33,810 nucleotides of DNA, taken from positions 1-33,810 of the IMG/VR virus record IMGVR_UViG_3300020214_002421; one strand, 5' to 3'. This document shows, piece after piece, positions 1 through 7,541 of this stretch. Numbering within the stretch: the first letter of the stretch is position 1; each line of letters starts with the position of its first letter. The notes below the pieces were generated by a model that had not been told where the DNA came from, did no database searches, and saw only the letters and a program-made list of their open reading frames with translations. A program made the translations under genes and the position numbers. Source of the stretch: a virus.

Positions 1-1810
1 TATTTGCATTTCCTAGGGCTGTAGTAATCAGTGCGTAGCATTCAGAGTCAGAGCTATCATAATTTTGAGCTATAAAGCCACGCTTATTTGTTGTAGGTGA
101 AGTAATATCTCCGCTTGCAGTTGTACTTTTAGATGCAGCGGCTGCTAGAAAATCTGACGCGATGGCTTGACCACCCACGTAAGCAGTTCCACCTACGTTG
201 TATTCTACAATGCTTGATGGATCTGCCGATGTCCAGGTACCACCAGTGATTGCAGTATGACTATCAAATCGTCTTAATTCGTAGTATATTGGACCATCTG
301 TACAGAGAATAGATAACATTAGAGGTCTAACAATCCCTCTAACTAGATCTCCATTCATGGAATTTTTAAGTCTAATAGCTACGATAGGTAAAGTACTGCC
401 ACCATTTTGAAGTGTTCTTCCGGTTAGGGATGAGTTAGTGTTGAAGGTTAGGCCAGTTTCTACGTAACCTCCCTCACTTATTACAGTTGCGCAGATCTGC
501 TTTAATGTAGCTGTTCCTATTGCGGCGCCAGTATTTCGGATTTCGCACCTTACAGGTAGGCTAGGCTGAGACCAGTATACGTTGCTATCGTAGTTGCTGT
601 GATAAAATTCATGAGCTATAATCCAGTTGCCGTCATGTACAAAGCCTACTCTTACTCTACCTACACCAAGCCATTGAAAGTCCATCATTAAAAGTTGAAC
701 TTTAGCGATATCTAAATCCCAGGAACCTAATCGGCCATAATTAGGAGCTTCAGATCCATCACGCAGTAGGCCTGCACCTACAATAGAGGTATCGCAGGTG
801 TCTTGATTCCAATTTGATTGTGTTACAACCACATCTATAGGAGAGCCTGATGTATAGCTTCTCATAACAAAAGCAAGCGTTCCGTCTCCTGATTGTTGAA
901 GAAAGATGCCGTTGCGATCGTCAAAGTATCCAATACGCTTGATAGTATTTTCACGGGATGGACCGAATTGAAAACTCTCTTTAATAAGTTGGCTTTTTCC
1001 TGGAAGATAGTGATGATACATTTTGCTTTGATGTATTACAGAGTCGGTAGGACCAGGTCCTACTGATAGGGTGTAGGAACTAGTTAGAATGTCTGTTAGC
1101 CCTAGACCGCTGCCGGTGGTCTTAGTTATCATACCAGGATCTTCACCACTGACGTGATAGTAGTCGCCTAGCGTTGTAGGATTAGAAACGCGTGTTCTTC
1201 CAAAAGCATCTACATTCCCGCTTGGAGCTATTGCGTTAACAGTACCGGTAACTGTTCCTGATACCAGCCACGGGGAAGTACCTTGGTTTGTGGTTATTTC
1301 GTTAGCTACACTAACATTAAGAGTTCCGTTGGTGGAGGATATCTTATTCCCGTATCCATCACTAAGGTTACTGGTGGTTCTTAGTGTTTGAGTTCCAGTA
1401 GCTCCAGTATTAAAATCTGCTTGTCCAGTAGTATTTCCTAGCTGTGCAGCGGTTCTAAGAGTGCTGTTTCCTACTGAACCATAGTTTGTATCTACAGTAT
1501 TTGGAAAGTTGCTAGAGGAGATAGGGCCAGAGATGGTAACTTCTTCAATCGTGATACCAGAAACATTTGCATCAACAAAAATTCTATTTGTAGGAGAGGT
1601 TCCTTGTGTATCGATAGTGGCTCTACCAGCAAGAACGTGTTCTCGAAGATGTTTACTATCTAGTATTTGATTACGAGTGCAGACCAGTTCAAGATCTACA
1701 GTTTCTCCGGAATCAATATAGAAAATAGGACAATTCGGTATGTCCGCAATTGCTATTTGTACTGGATTACCACTTAAATTTGTAGTGTTTGTAACAAGAT
1801 AAACGCCCAT
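1..1810 (-). CDS. Virion fibre/baseplate-type protein, C-terminus cut by window edge
   Basis: The frame is open from ATG at 1810 to the left edge (603 codons), so the start is present and the end is missing. Residues 1-90 read like a small beta-rich head. Residues 110-200 are Thr/Ser/Asn/Gly-rich. From about residue 201 comes the motif DAFGRTRVSNP, then PGKSQLI, KRIGYFDDRNGIF and WLGVGRVRVGFVHDG. I know this motif set from uncharacterised virion proteins of large environmental and marine phages, where FGR.RVS followed by a RIGYFD block is typical. The role is probably adhesion or baseplate/fibre structure, inferred from family context only. No clear SD precedes the start; an in-frame TAG 36 nt upstream (1846-1844) limits any extension. 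The 117-residue gene lies just upstream. Confidence 0.75.
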   Translation of the reverse strand, partial: MGVYLVTNTTNLSGNPVQIAIADIPNCPIFYIDSGETVDLELVCTRNQILDSKHLREHVLAGRATIDTQGTSPTNRIFVDANVSGITIEEVTISGPISSSNFPNTVDTNYGSVGNSTLRTAAQLGNTTGQADFNTGATGTQTLRTTSNLSDGYGNKISSTNGTLNVSVANEITTNQGTSPWLVSGTVTGTVNAIAPSGNVDAFGRTRVSNPTTLGDYYHVSGEDPGMITKTTGSGLGLTDILTSSYTLSVGPGPTDSVIHQSKMYHHYLPGKSQLIKESFQFGPSRENTIKRIGYFDDRNGIFLQQSGDGTLAFVMRSYTSGSPIDVVVTQSNWNQDTCDTSIVGAGLLRDGSEAPNYGRLGSWDLDIAKVQLLMMDFQWLGVGRVRVGFVHDGNWIIAHEFYHSNYDSNVYWSQPSLPVRCEIRNTGAAIGTATLKQICATVISEGGYVETGLTFNTNSSLTGRTLQNGGSTLPIVAIRLKNSMNGDLVRGIVRPLMLSILCTDGPIYYELRRFDSHTAITGGTWTSADPSSIVEYNVGGTAYVGGQAIASDFLAAAASKSTTASGDITSPTTNKRGFIAQNYDSSDSECYALITTALGNAN

Positions 1811-1869
1811 ATGAGTTGCTATGAAATCAATAGAGCGTCTAAGCTAGAGTACTTATGAGTGTTGGATAT

Positions 1870-2223
1870 TTATACTTTATTATGCGCTTTGTAAAGTTCT
1901 TCAGCAAAAGCTCTTTTGTGTATGTTTTCATCAGTGAGCCATGCCGTAAGACTCTGCTTACCTACAATCATTTGTACTACCTCAAAGATTACTTCGTAGA
2001 TACTTTTACCGTCCAGAAAGATTGTATTGTTTTGAATTGAAATGCATTCTTTATTGTTTGCATTTTTTATAACTAGCGCCTCCCTAGTAGCGTCAAATTC
2101 GATTAGGTAGTCGCCTACTGGGACTGAGGTGAAGTAGTTAGTGTAATTACCTGATTGAACTTGGTAGGTGCCGCTAGTTGTGGTTGTAGCTCCGTAATAA
2201 TTGGGAGGAAAAAAGCCAGACAT
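1870..2223 (-). CDS. Small hypothetical protein, 117 aa
   Basis: ATG at 2223 has a clear SD (GGAG, 6 nt spacing). I do not recognise the family. The N-terminal 40 residues are rich in Thr, Ser, Tyr and Gly, like a virion surface or linker segment. The middle is beta-prone (YLIEFDATREALVIKN), and the last 45 residues look helical and charged. No membrane segment or signal peptide is visible. The gene sits between a homing-endonuclease gene and the left fibre gene. It may therefore be a small fibre-associated or chaperone-like protein, but nothing in the sequence proves this. Confidence 0.7.
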   Translation of the reverse strand: MSGFFPPNYYGATTTTSGTYQVQSGNYTNYFTSVPVGDYLIEFDATREALVIKNANNKECISIQNNTIFLDGKSIYEVIFEVVQMIVGKQSLTAWLTDENIHKRAFAEELYKAHNKV

Positions 2224-2284
2224 TGTGTGCTCCTATAGATTGGTACTAAGTTTAATTTGTAAGGCAAAGACAATTTTGTGAGGA

Positions 2285-3829
2285 TTAATTAATTTTTTCA
2301 AAAACATATTTTAATTTTCCACAATCCCAAACACGCTCTAGTCCATCTAAAGCAGCGTGCTCGCGCTCAGTCATTGAAGGTGGAGTATTAACTACTCGTT
2401 TTTGTCTAGATTGTTTAGAAAAAATTTGTCCTGTTGTAATTTTAAAGTAAAAATAATCGGGGCCATGTTTTGTATGCATTTTCCAACCAGCCTTTTCATA
2501 TCCGTTCCCATTACTAAGTCTAAAGTCGGCCCATGATAGGATAGGACTTTTTAAGTTTAAAAAAGCAAGCTTTGATATCTTTCCTAGAGCTCCTCTTATG
2601 GTAATATCATTTTTAGTACAGAATCTAGTAAGAACCCATTCAGTGGAGTTTCTATGATGACGACCAAAAGTGGCTGTCGATACTAGGCTATTGTTGTGAT
2701 AAATGTTAGCTACGTATTGGGTAGAATTACTATGCCCTTGTATATGAACTTCATCAAGTAGTTTGTGTGCTAGTTTTAATTCTTGCGAACTAGAAGACCA
2801 TATAACGTTGCAGTCGCGTATATTAAGCTTAATGCTGTTAAGATTTAGAGCGGAAGATAGAAATGAAAGGATTTGTTGTCTTTTATTGTGCCATTCGTGT
2901 TCAAAAATATGAATAATTCTAATTCCTAGAGTTTGAAAAAATTCAGTTTTATCAATATGATAAGAGCGAGACTTACAAGATTCAGAATGCCAGAATAGGC
3001 CGTTATATTCAATTCCTAACTTAAGTTCAGGAACATAAATATCTATTTCGTAGTTTTGAACTCTATATTTATGAGTGTTTGGATAAAACTGCCTTACCCA
3101 ATCTAAGATCTCTTGCTCGGCCTTAGATGTAAAAAGCTTTTCAGGATTATCCTCGCACCATTGCTTTAGTCTTAACCTATTCTCAGGAAGTTTTTGAGCA
3201 TTGTCAACTCCATACCTATCTTGCATGGATTGCTTACTTTTTATTCTTATTGAGGAATTTTGAAAAGGGTAATCGCAACCAAAGATTGCTTGATTTTTAC
3301 TCTTGATAAGAGCAGTTCCTTCTTGACTAGCGAGAAAGTTAGTGGCTCCATATTTTTGGATATTAGTACTTTTTCTTTTTAAGACAGCGTTAGCAGTAGT
3401 TCGCTTAACAGCTTGCGAAATATTGTTGCGTATAGATTCTATTTCGCTTAATTTAGTGGTGCCATACTTTTCAACCATAGTTTGCTGTCTCTTAGAGACA
3501 ATGTTGCGACCGTCTTTAGACATTTTTTCACGAAGACGTTCTGCGCGGATTTTTTTAAAATTTTGATCTTCATTTTGACGAGCGCGTTGGCCTCCAGCTC
3601 TTTTAAAACTGGTCCTACAAGTACCAGGATGTGTTAAGCCCTTACCGTCAAGGATACGTTTTTTAGAAAGCTTATGAGCCTCACCGCAAACAACACATTT
3701 AAAATAAACCTCAATAGAGCTGTGTCTTCCTAGAAGGTCGGGGTTTACCTGAAGCTCTTGCAGGCTTTGCTCTTTAAGAATTAAATTTAACCTATCTGCT
3801 TCCGATTGATGTGGTAAAAAGTAAGACAT
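2285..3829 (-). CDS. Homing endonuclease-like protein, Vsr/EDxHD-type nuclease (copy 1)
   Basis: 514 aa, with SD GGAG 9 nt before ATG. A Cys pair at 45/48 (CVVC) with a third Cys near 71 suggests an N-terminal zinc-binding region. Residues 115-225 hold three repeats of the form KYG...(10-20)...K, probably DNA-contacting helical repeats. The nuclease core runs from about 238 to 315: D263, E274 within LGIEYNGLFWHSE, H281, H291/K294 and HIFEHEW at 308-313. This pattern matches the Vsr-like EDxHD homing nucleases (I-Bth0305I group). The C-terminal 180 residues form a conserved domain with a GNAT-like NGYEKAGW motif, often attached to such phage nucleases. It is a free-standing gene just downstream of the major capsid terminator, and it is a paralogue of the 7542-9059 gene. 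The probable role is its own spread at a nearby target site, not virion structure. Confidence 0.85.
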   Translation of the reverse strand: MSYFLPHQSEADRLNLILKEQSLQELQVNPDLLGRHSSIEVYFKCVVCGEAHKLSKKRILDGKGLTHPGTCRTSFKRAGGQRARQNEDQNFKKIRAERLREKMSKDGRNIVSKRQQTMVEKYGTTKLSEIESIRNNISQAVKRTTANAVLKRKSTNIQKYGATNFLASQEGTALIKSKNQAIFGCDYPFQNSSIRIKSKQSMQDRYGVDNAQKLPENRLRLKQWCEDNPEKLFTSKAEQEILDWVRQFYPNTHKYRVQNYEIDIYVPELKLGIEYNGLFWHSESCKSRSYHIDKTEFFQTLGIRIIHIFEHEWHNKRQQILSFLSSALNLNSIKLNIRDCNVIWSSSSQELKLAHKLLDEVHIQGHSNSTQYVANIYHNNSLVSTATFGRHHRNSTEWVLTRFCTKNDITIRGALGKISKLAFLNLKSPILSWADFRLSNGNGYEKAGWKMHTKHGPDYFYFKITTGQIFSKQSRQKRVVNTPPSMTEREHAALDGLERVWDCGKLKYVFEKIN

Positions 3830-3877
3830 ACCTATTATCTCCTATTTAGGATAGATATGTTTGAGTACGTCTAGGTC

Positions 3878-3908
3878 AAAAAAAAAAACGGAGCCGAAGC
3901 TCCGTTTT
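3878..3908 (-). terminator. Rho-independent terminator after the major capsid gene
   Basis: On the minus strand the sequence is a perfect 6-bp GC-rich stem (cggagc/gctccg) closed by a UUCG-type tetraloop. Flanking A/T runs extend the pairing, and a run of about eleven T follows. It lies 24 bp beyond the major capsid stop codon. The flanking A and T runs would also allow termination in the other direction, but no plus-strand gene is present. Confidence 0.92.
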
Positions 3909-3931
3909 CCTTTGTTTGTAGAAACTTATTT

Positions 3932-4960
3932 TTAGGTACCAGTTTTAGATGCTGAAGCGACGCCACGGGTGTTAACAACGCTAACTCCCACAATTTCGTT
4001 GACGACCCAACCGAGTTTTAGCTGTTTTGGTTCATCAGCTGGAAGAACTTCGATGTCTTGACGAACGGGGAAAACACCTACAAATTCTGGCTCAGCTAGA
4101 CCGTAAACGGTGCCTTCTGGAACGATTTTAGAGACAACAATGTCTGCGCCCCAGATGTGACCGTAAAGGCCAGTTTGAAGAACTTCGCGGGTGGTTACTG
4201 GATCGAAGCCACCATATTGGTTGTTGCTACTGCTACCACCGGCGCGGTATGACCAGCCGAGGATATCAGTAAACTGGGTGATGTTCATGAAGTATTTGGT
4301 TGTTACCAAATCATGACGATCAATTTCTTTTTTAATATTGAGAAGGTCAACCATCTCAAGTGTTGTGCTGTTAGCGAACTGACGGCGGGTGTTTTCACCA
4401 CCTGATGCTTGTGAAGCGTAATCCAAAGCGCCAAAGATGTTTGCATCTTCTTGAGCTTGGATTTCTTGACGAGCTTTTTGTTGAGCACGATCAATAACGT
4501 TGAAACGACGACGTTTTACTTCAGCAATGCGAACTGTTGGGTTTGAAACGATTTCAAACTCTGGAACAAGAACGCGGTCGCCTTGGACGCGTGATTCAGG
4601 AGCTGAACCATGGGATGAAACGATAACGGCGCTGACGTCGATATCTTTTTCGTAAAGTGGTAGAGCGCCTTGTGGTAGTGGATCTACTACAAGAGCTTTA
4701 CGACCAACACCCATGTAATCAAGGTTACGACGGATTGGGTTAGCCATTGATTGACCTAGGGCAATTTTACCTTCGGTTGTTTCAAGAGCGCGTTTGAGCA
4801 TAGCTTCGGATGCTTCGTCACTGTAAGTGCGAACAGAGCCTGTACCAGCATTTGCTGGTTGATTATTTGAAATAGCGTTAGCAAGCCTAACAAGCTGTGA
4901 AAGAGCTTCTGCTTTATCGTAGGCATTAAGCTGGCCATTGCGGTCGAACATGGTATTCAT
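3932..4960 (-). CDS. Major capsid protein (HK97-fold type)
   Basis: 342 aa. An AGGAG lies 12 nt before ATG (4960); a second in-frame ATG at 4951 is possible but less likely. The residue pattern around 72-105 (IRRNLDYMGVGRKALVVDPLP, then ALPLYEKD) and the C-terminal half, with a long helical segment (RAQQKARQEIQAQEDANIFGAL) followed by beta-rich sequence, fit phage major capsid proteins of the HK97 fold. The length is typical. The first 70 residues are helical and charged and could be a delta-type scaffold segment removed by the prohead protease; this is inference. The decoration-type gene lies 29 nt upstream and a strong terminator follows, the usual layout for a highly expressed capsid pair. 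Confidence 0.85.
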   Translation of the reverse strand: MNTMFDRNGQLNAYDKAEALSQLVRLANAISNNQPANAGTGSVRTYSDEASEAMLKRALETTEGKIALGQSMANPIRRNLDYMGVGRKALVVDPLPQGALPLYEKDIDVSAVIVSSHGSAPESRVQGDRVLVPEFEIVSNPTVRIAEVKRRRFNVIDRAQQKARQEIQAQEDANIFGALDYASQASGGENTRRQFANSTTLEMVDLLNIKKEIDRHDLVTTKYFMNITQFTDILGWSYRAGGSSSNNQYGGFDPVTTREVLQTGLYGHIWGADIVVSKIVPEGTVYGLAEPEFVGVFPVRQDIEVLPADEPKQLKLGWVVNEIVGVSVVNTRGVASASKTGT

Positions 4961-4989
4961 AATTTATTTAACTCCTTTAACTATTCTTA

Positions 4990-5514
4990 TTAAGCTTGGT
5001 AAACTAGTGCGTAACCGGCTGCTGGAAGAGCAACTGGAGAAACGCGAGAAGCTAGAAGATCTGCTGGATTGCTAACGCGACCCATAAAGGAAACGCGGGA
5101 GCCAACACCTGTATTAGCGTCTGTGAGCTTGCCTGCATTAGCACCTGAAGCAACTACATCTAAAGCAGAAGCAGCCTGTGCACCCGAACCAATTGCGTGG
5201 GTGTCGGTTAGGTAGTAGCCGCTAGCTTGCCATACAGTAACTTTGCCAGAAGCAAGGTGTGTTGCTGGACCCATAGCAGTAGTACCATATGAACCAACAA
5301 GGGTTCCAGGACCGGAAAGTTGTTCGTCAAGAAGACCGTGCATAGCACTTGTGCAGTCGCTAGTACTAGCAGCCTTAACAACTGCTGTATAGCCATCATC
5401 GCTATCAGCAGCAATTTGAACAACTAGGCCACCTTCGCCGCCAGCAAAGCTTGGATCGGCTGGGAAAACGCCAGTAGCTGCTCTCTCAGTTGTATAAACG
5501 GGAAACAAAGCCAT
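4990..5514 (-). CDS. Probable capsid decoration/stabilisation protein
   Basis: 174 aa. A strong SD (GGAGG, 8 nt spacing) precedes ATG at 5514. The protein is rich in Ala, Gly, Ser and Val, has only one Cys and no charged coiled coil, and reads as beta-rich: VVQIAADSDDGYTAVVKAAS, then KVTVWQASGYYLTD, then VSPVALPAAGYALVYQA at the C-terminus. Small beta proteins encoded directly before the major capsid gene are commonly capsid decoration or head-stabilising proteins. The call rests on position and composition, not on a recognised motif. Confidence 0.6.
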   Translation of the reverse strand: MALFPVYTTERAATGVFPADPSFAGGEGGLVVQIAADSDDGYTAVVKAASTSDCTSAMHGLLDEQLSGPGTLVGSYGTTAMGPATHLASGKVTVWQASGYYLTDTHAIGSGAQAASALDVVASGANAGKLTDANTGVGSRVSFMGRVSNPADLLASRVSPVALPAAGYALVYQA

Positions 5515-5559
5515 TTTATTGTACCTCCATTAGGATTATAAATCTATCTATCGTATTGC

Positions 5560-5590
5560 AACTATGGCTATAATTGCACACGCTATAGTT
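5560..5590. repeat. Imperfect inverted repeat in the gap before the decoration gene
   Basis: The arms aactatggc and gctatagtt pair at 8 of 9 positions around a 13-nt loop. It lies in the 121-bp gap between the superoxide dismutase gene and the decoration/capsid pair. It could be an operator, a processing hairpin or chance; no T-run follows it. Confidence 0.3.
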
Positions 5591-5635
5591 CAGTACTTAG
5601 GAATTTATCAATACTTTTAAAAAAACCGGTAAAAT

Positions 5636-6733
5636 TTATTTGGGCTCGCTTTGTAGTCTTTGATTTAAAAGGTCAAAATCTAGATTTTCTAAAAATTTAT
5701 CTACATATGCTTCTCTGTCTGTCTTGTAGTCAAATGCAAAAGCGTGCTCCCAAACATCCAAAACCATAATTGGTACTTGACCAACTATGTGTCCTATGTG
5801 GTGCTCGGTGATCAGAGCGTTTTCTAATCCGTAAATAGGATCGTAAAAAGTAACTACCCATCCATTTCCTGCTGCTAGTGCTGTAGACTTAACATCTTCT
5901 AGATATTCTGCTACACTACCCCACTTGTTTTCTACTAGCTCTTTTAGTTTATCTGCAGGATCTTTATTTTCTTTAGTGGCAAGATGTTCAAAGTATAGCT
6001 CATGAAGTAGTGCTCCGTTGTAGGGAACTGCTAGTCTTCTTTTATATTCGCTATACTTGCCATAGCTGTATCCATTATCTTCTTTATTTATCTCTGATAA
6101 CTCTTTTTGGATTCGATTTAAGGCTTTTACATAACCTTCGTATAGCTTTATGTGAGACTCTATGAGTTCGCTGCTTAAATCGCAGTTGTTGGTGTTTTTA
6201 AGATTAGAAAAGTCTTGGATTGCTTTAAAGGTGGATGCTGCAAGAAGTTTTATGCTTGTAGTTTTATCAGCAAACTTAATAAGTCTACTGAGAGATAAGA
6301 TTGCTGATTTATTTGAATATCTCTTCTTAAGATGTTCAGCAAGAGTTGGTGCAACTGCATTTGCTTCTTGCTCCCAGGGAGCCTCTCCCCATACAGTATC
6401 GAGTGGCCAATACTCTTTATTCCACTCAATCATTGGACCATCATCTGTTTCTACTGCGATATTCTTCAATTTACCTTTACTAAACTGTAGAGCATGGACA
6501 AATTCATGAGCAAGATGGTCCCACTTTTTATCACCTTTATATTTAAAAATATCAAACTTGATCGTAATAATATTGCCGTCCATAGAGCAGTTGGCGAGAG
6601 TATTGTCTTCCTTACCAATGCTCGATAGATTGAACTGTATAGCTTGAGAAATTTTAAATCTCTCTTTGAGATACTGTACAGCATCAAAGAGATCTCTTAT
6701 TTCTTGTTCGGATGGGGGAGAACTTTTAGACAA
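5636..6733 (-). CDS. Fusion of HExxH metallopeptidase-like domain and Fe/Mn superoxide dismutase-like domain
   Basis: 365 aa. The start is TTG at 6733 with SD AAGGA 8 nt upstream, one base after the stop of the preceding small gene; no nearby ATG fits. The N-terminal half has a zincin motif (H76-E77-F-V-H80) and a downstream acidic cluster EQEA (121-124) that could give the third zinc ligand. The C-terminal half, from about 185, resembles Fe/Mn superoxide dismutase. The four expected metal ligands can be placed at H194 (ESH followed by a YVKALN helix), H244 (LLHELYFEHL), D326 and H330 (LDVWEHAFAFDY). The DYKTDREAYV...N tail follows the usual pattern. Standard enzymes are about 190-210 aa without the protease-like half. 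The known family reaction is dismutation of superoxide to peroxide and oxygen. Its place next to capsid genes suggests a virion or late role, by inference. The identity of the zincin half is less sure than that of the dismutase half. Confidence 0.8.
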   Translation of the reverse strand: MSKSSPPSEQEIRDLFDAVQYLKERFKISQAIQFNLSSIGKEDNTLANCSMDGNIITIKFDIFKYKGDKKWDHLAHEFVHALQFSKGKLKNIAVETDDGPMIEWNKEYWPLDTVWGEAPWEQEANAVAPTLAEHLKKRYSNKSAILSLSRLIKFADKTTSIKLLAASTFKAIQDFSNLKNTNNCDLSSELIESHIKLYEGYVKALNRIQKELSEINKEDNGYSYGKYSEYKRRLAVPYNGALLHELYFEHLATKENKDPADKLKELVENKWGSVAEYLEDVKSTALAAGNGWVVTFYDPIYGLENALITEHHIGHIVGQVPIMVLDVWEHAFAFDYKTDREAYVDKFLENLDFDLLNQRLQSEPK

Positions 6734-6734
6734 T

Positions 6735-6935
6735 TCACCAATCCTTTTTTACCATACTTTGTGTACGGATTTTAAACTCTTGAGATTTAGTGGGGTTAGA
6801 TTGAAGCTTAGTACGCTCCTTACGTCTTTCATTCTCAGTAACAGTAGTAGCCTCAATAGGATGAGAGAGTACAATTGCTTGATACTTTTCAGCCTCTGTA
6901 GGTTTAGATTTTTGTGTGCTCATATTCAGGCTCAT
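6735..6935 (-). CDS. Small charged hypothetical protein, about 66 aa
   Basis: The frame starts at ATG 6935, right after the LysM stop codon; a second in-frame ATG at 6923 is equally possible. Neither has a strong SD, so translation is probably coupled to the LysM gene. The product is short, hydrophilic and rich in Lys, Glu, Thr and Arg (for example TENERRKERTKLQS), with no Cys and no membrane segment. It ends in TGA at 6737-6735, and the dismutase fusion begins one base later. I do not recognise it. The tight packing between two genes supports its being real. Confidence 0.55.
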   Translation of the reverse strand: MSLNMSTQKSKPTEAEKYQAIVLSHPIEATTVTENERRKERTKLQSNPTKSQEFKIRTQSMVKKDW

Positions 6936-6936
6936 T

Positions 6937-7515
6937 CTATTTAGTAGATCCAGGTTGGACCCATACTCCACGATATGCATCATATACAGCTGGAGCAGCT
7001 TGTGGAGCAGCTTGTGGAGCAGCTTGTGGAGCAGCTTGTGGAGCAGCTTGTGGAGCAGCTTGTGGAGCAGCTTGTGGAGCAGCTTGTGGAGTAGCTTGTG
7101 GAGCAGCTTGTGGAGCAGCTTGTGGAGCAGCTTGTGGAGCAGCTTGTGGAGCAGCTTGTGGAGCAGCTTGTGGAGCAGCTTGTTGTTGTTGTTGCTGAGT
7201 TAGGACCTTGCTAGGCAATTTAATTACTTGATTTGGAAAAATCAAATTGGGGTTTTTAATATTATTTAATTTTTGTAGATCTTGCCACTTTAAACCATGC
7301 TTTGCAGCAATTCCAGAAAGAGTATCTCCCGGCCTTACAGTATAGCTACTTTCTGAGCTTACTGGAGCAGCTTTTTGTTGTTGTTGGGCTGGAGCTTTCC
7401 CTGGAGCATACGGTACTGCATCTTGTTGAGTTGAAGTTTGAGCCATAATGAGCTTTGCTAAAGTATATTTACCTTGATTGTAAAATTGTTTAGCTATACG
7501 ATATGAAATCTTCAC
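6937..7515 (-). CDS. LysM-domain virion protein with (AAPQ)n tail
   Basis: 192 aa. The start is GTG at 7515 with SD GGAG 6 nt upstream. Residues 5-25 carry the short helical motif [17 protein letters not shown] seen in other proteins here. A single LysM domain spans about 57-100 ([17 protein letters not shown], then [18 protein letters not shown]). LysM domains bind N-acetylglucosamine polymers such as peptidoglycan. A poly-Gln stretch follows, then 16 units of Ala-Ala-Pro-Gln (one Ala-Thr-Pro-Gln), then a short Tyr/Trp-containing end. The Pro/Ala/Gln tail should be an extended, flexible spacer. No catalytic domain is visible, so it is probably a wall-binding or head-surface accessory protein rather than a lysin. 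Confidence 0.8.
   Translation of the reverse strand: MKISYRIAKQFYNQGKYTLAKLIMAQTSTQQDAVPYAPGKAPAQQQQKAAPVSSESSYTVRPGDTLSGIAAKHGLKWQDLQKLNNIKNPNLIFPNQVIKLPSKVLTQQQQQQAAPQAAPQAAPQAAPQAAPQAAPQAAPQATPQAAPQAAPQAAPQAAPQAAPQAAPQAAPQAAPAVYDAYRGVWVQPGSTK
6992..7183. repeat. 12-bp minisatellite, 16 units
   Basis: Sixteen uninterrupted copies of ggagcagcttgt (plus-strand reading) span 192 bp. One unit differs by a single base (ggagtagcttgt near 7088). The repeat lies fully inside the LysM gene, and its 12-bp period keeps the reading frame whatever the copy number. The near-perfect identity implies recent expansion or ongoing homogenisation. Confidence 0.97.
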
Positions 7516-7541
7516 TTAATGCTCCTTAGCAGGTCTAATTC

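Noticed and set aside
1867-1874. T4-type late promoter TATAAATA (minus strand) before the left fibre gene
   Set aside because: I noticed only this one copy, none before the portal or capsid genes, and one or two copies are expected by chance in AT-rich DNA of this length.
5535-5561. TATAAT with an upstream TTGCAA before the decoration gene
   Set aside because: The spacer is only 15 nt and the predicted transcript would begin at the SD, leaving almost no leader.
6992-7183. CRISPR array
   Set aside because: Units are 12 bp with no spacers and encode an in-frame peptide repeat.
6916-7203. Plus-strand frames through the minisatellite (Cys/Gly/Ala or Leu/Trp/Ser repeats)
   Set aside because: They are mirror frames of the 12-bp repeat in the LysM gene, with no SD and no neighbours on that strand.
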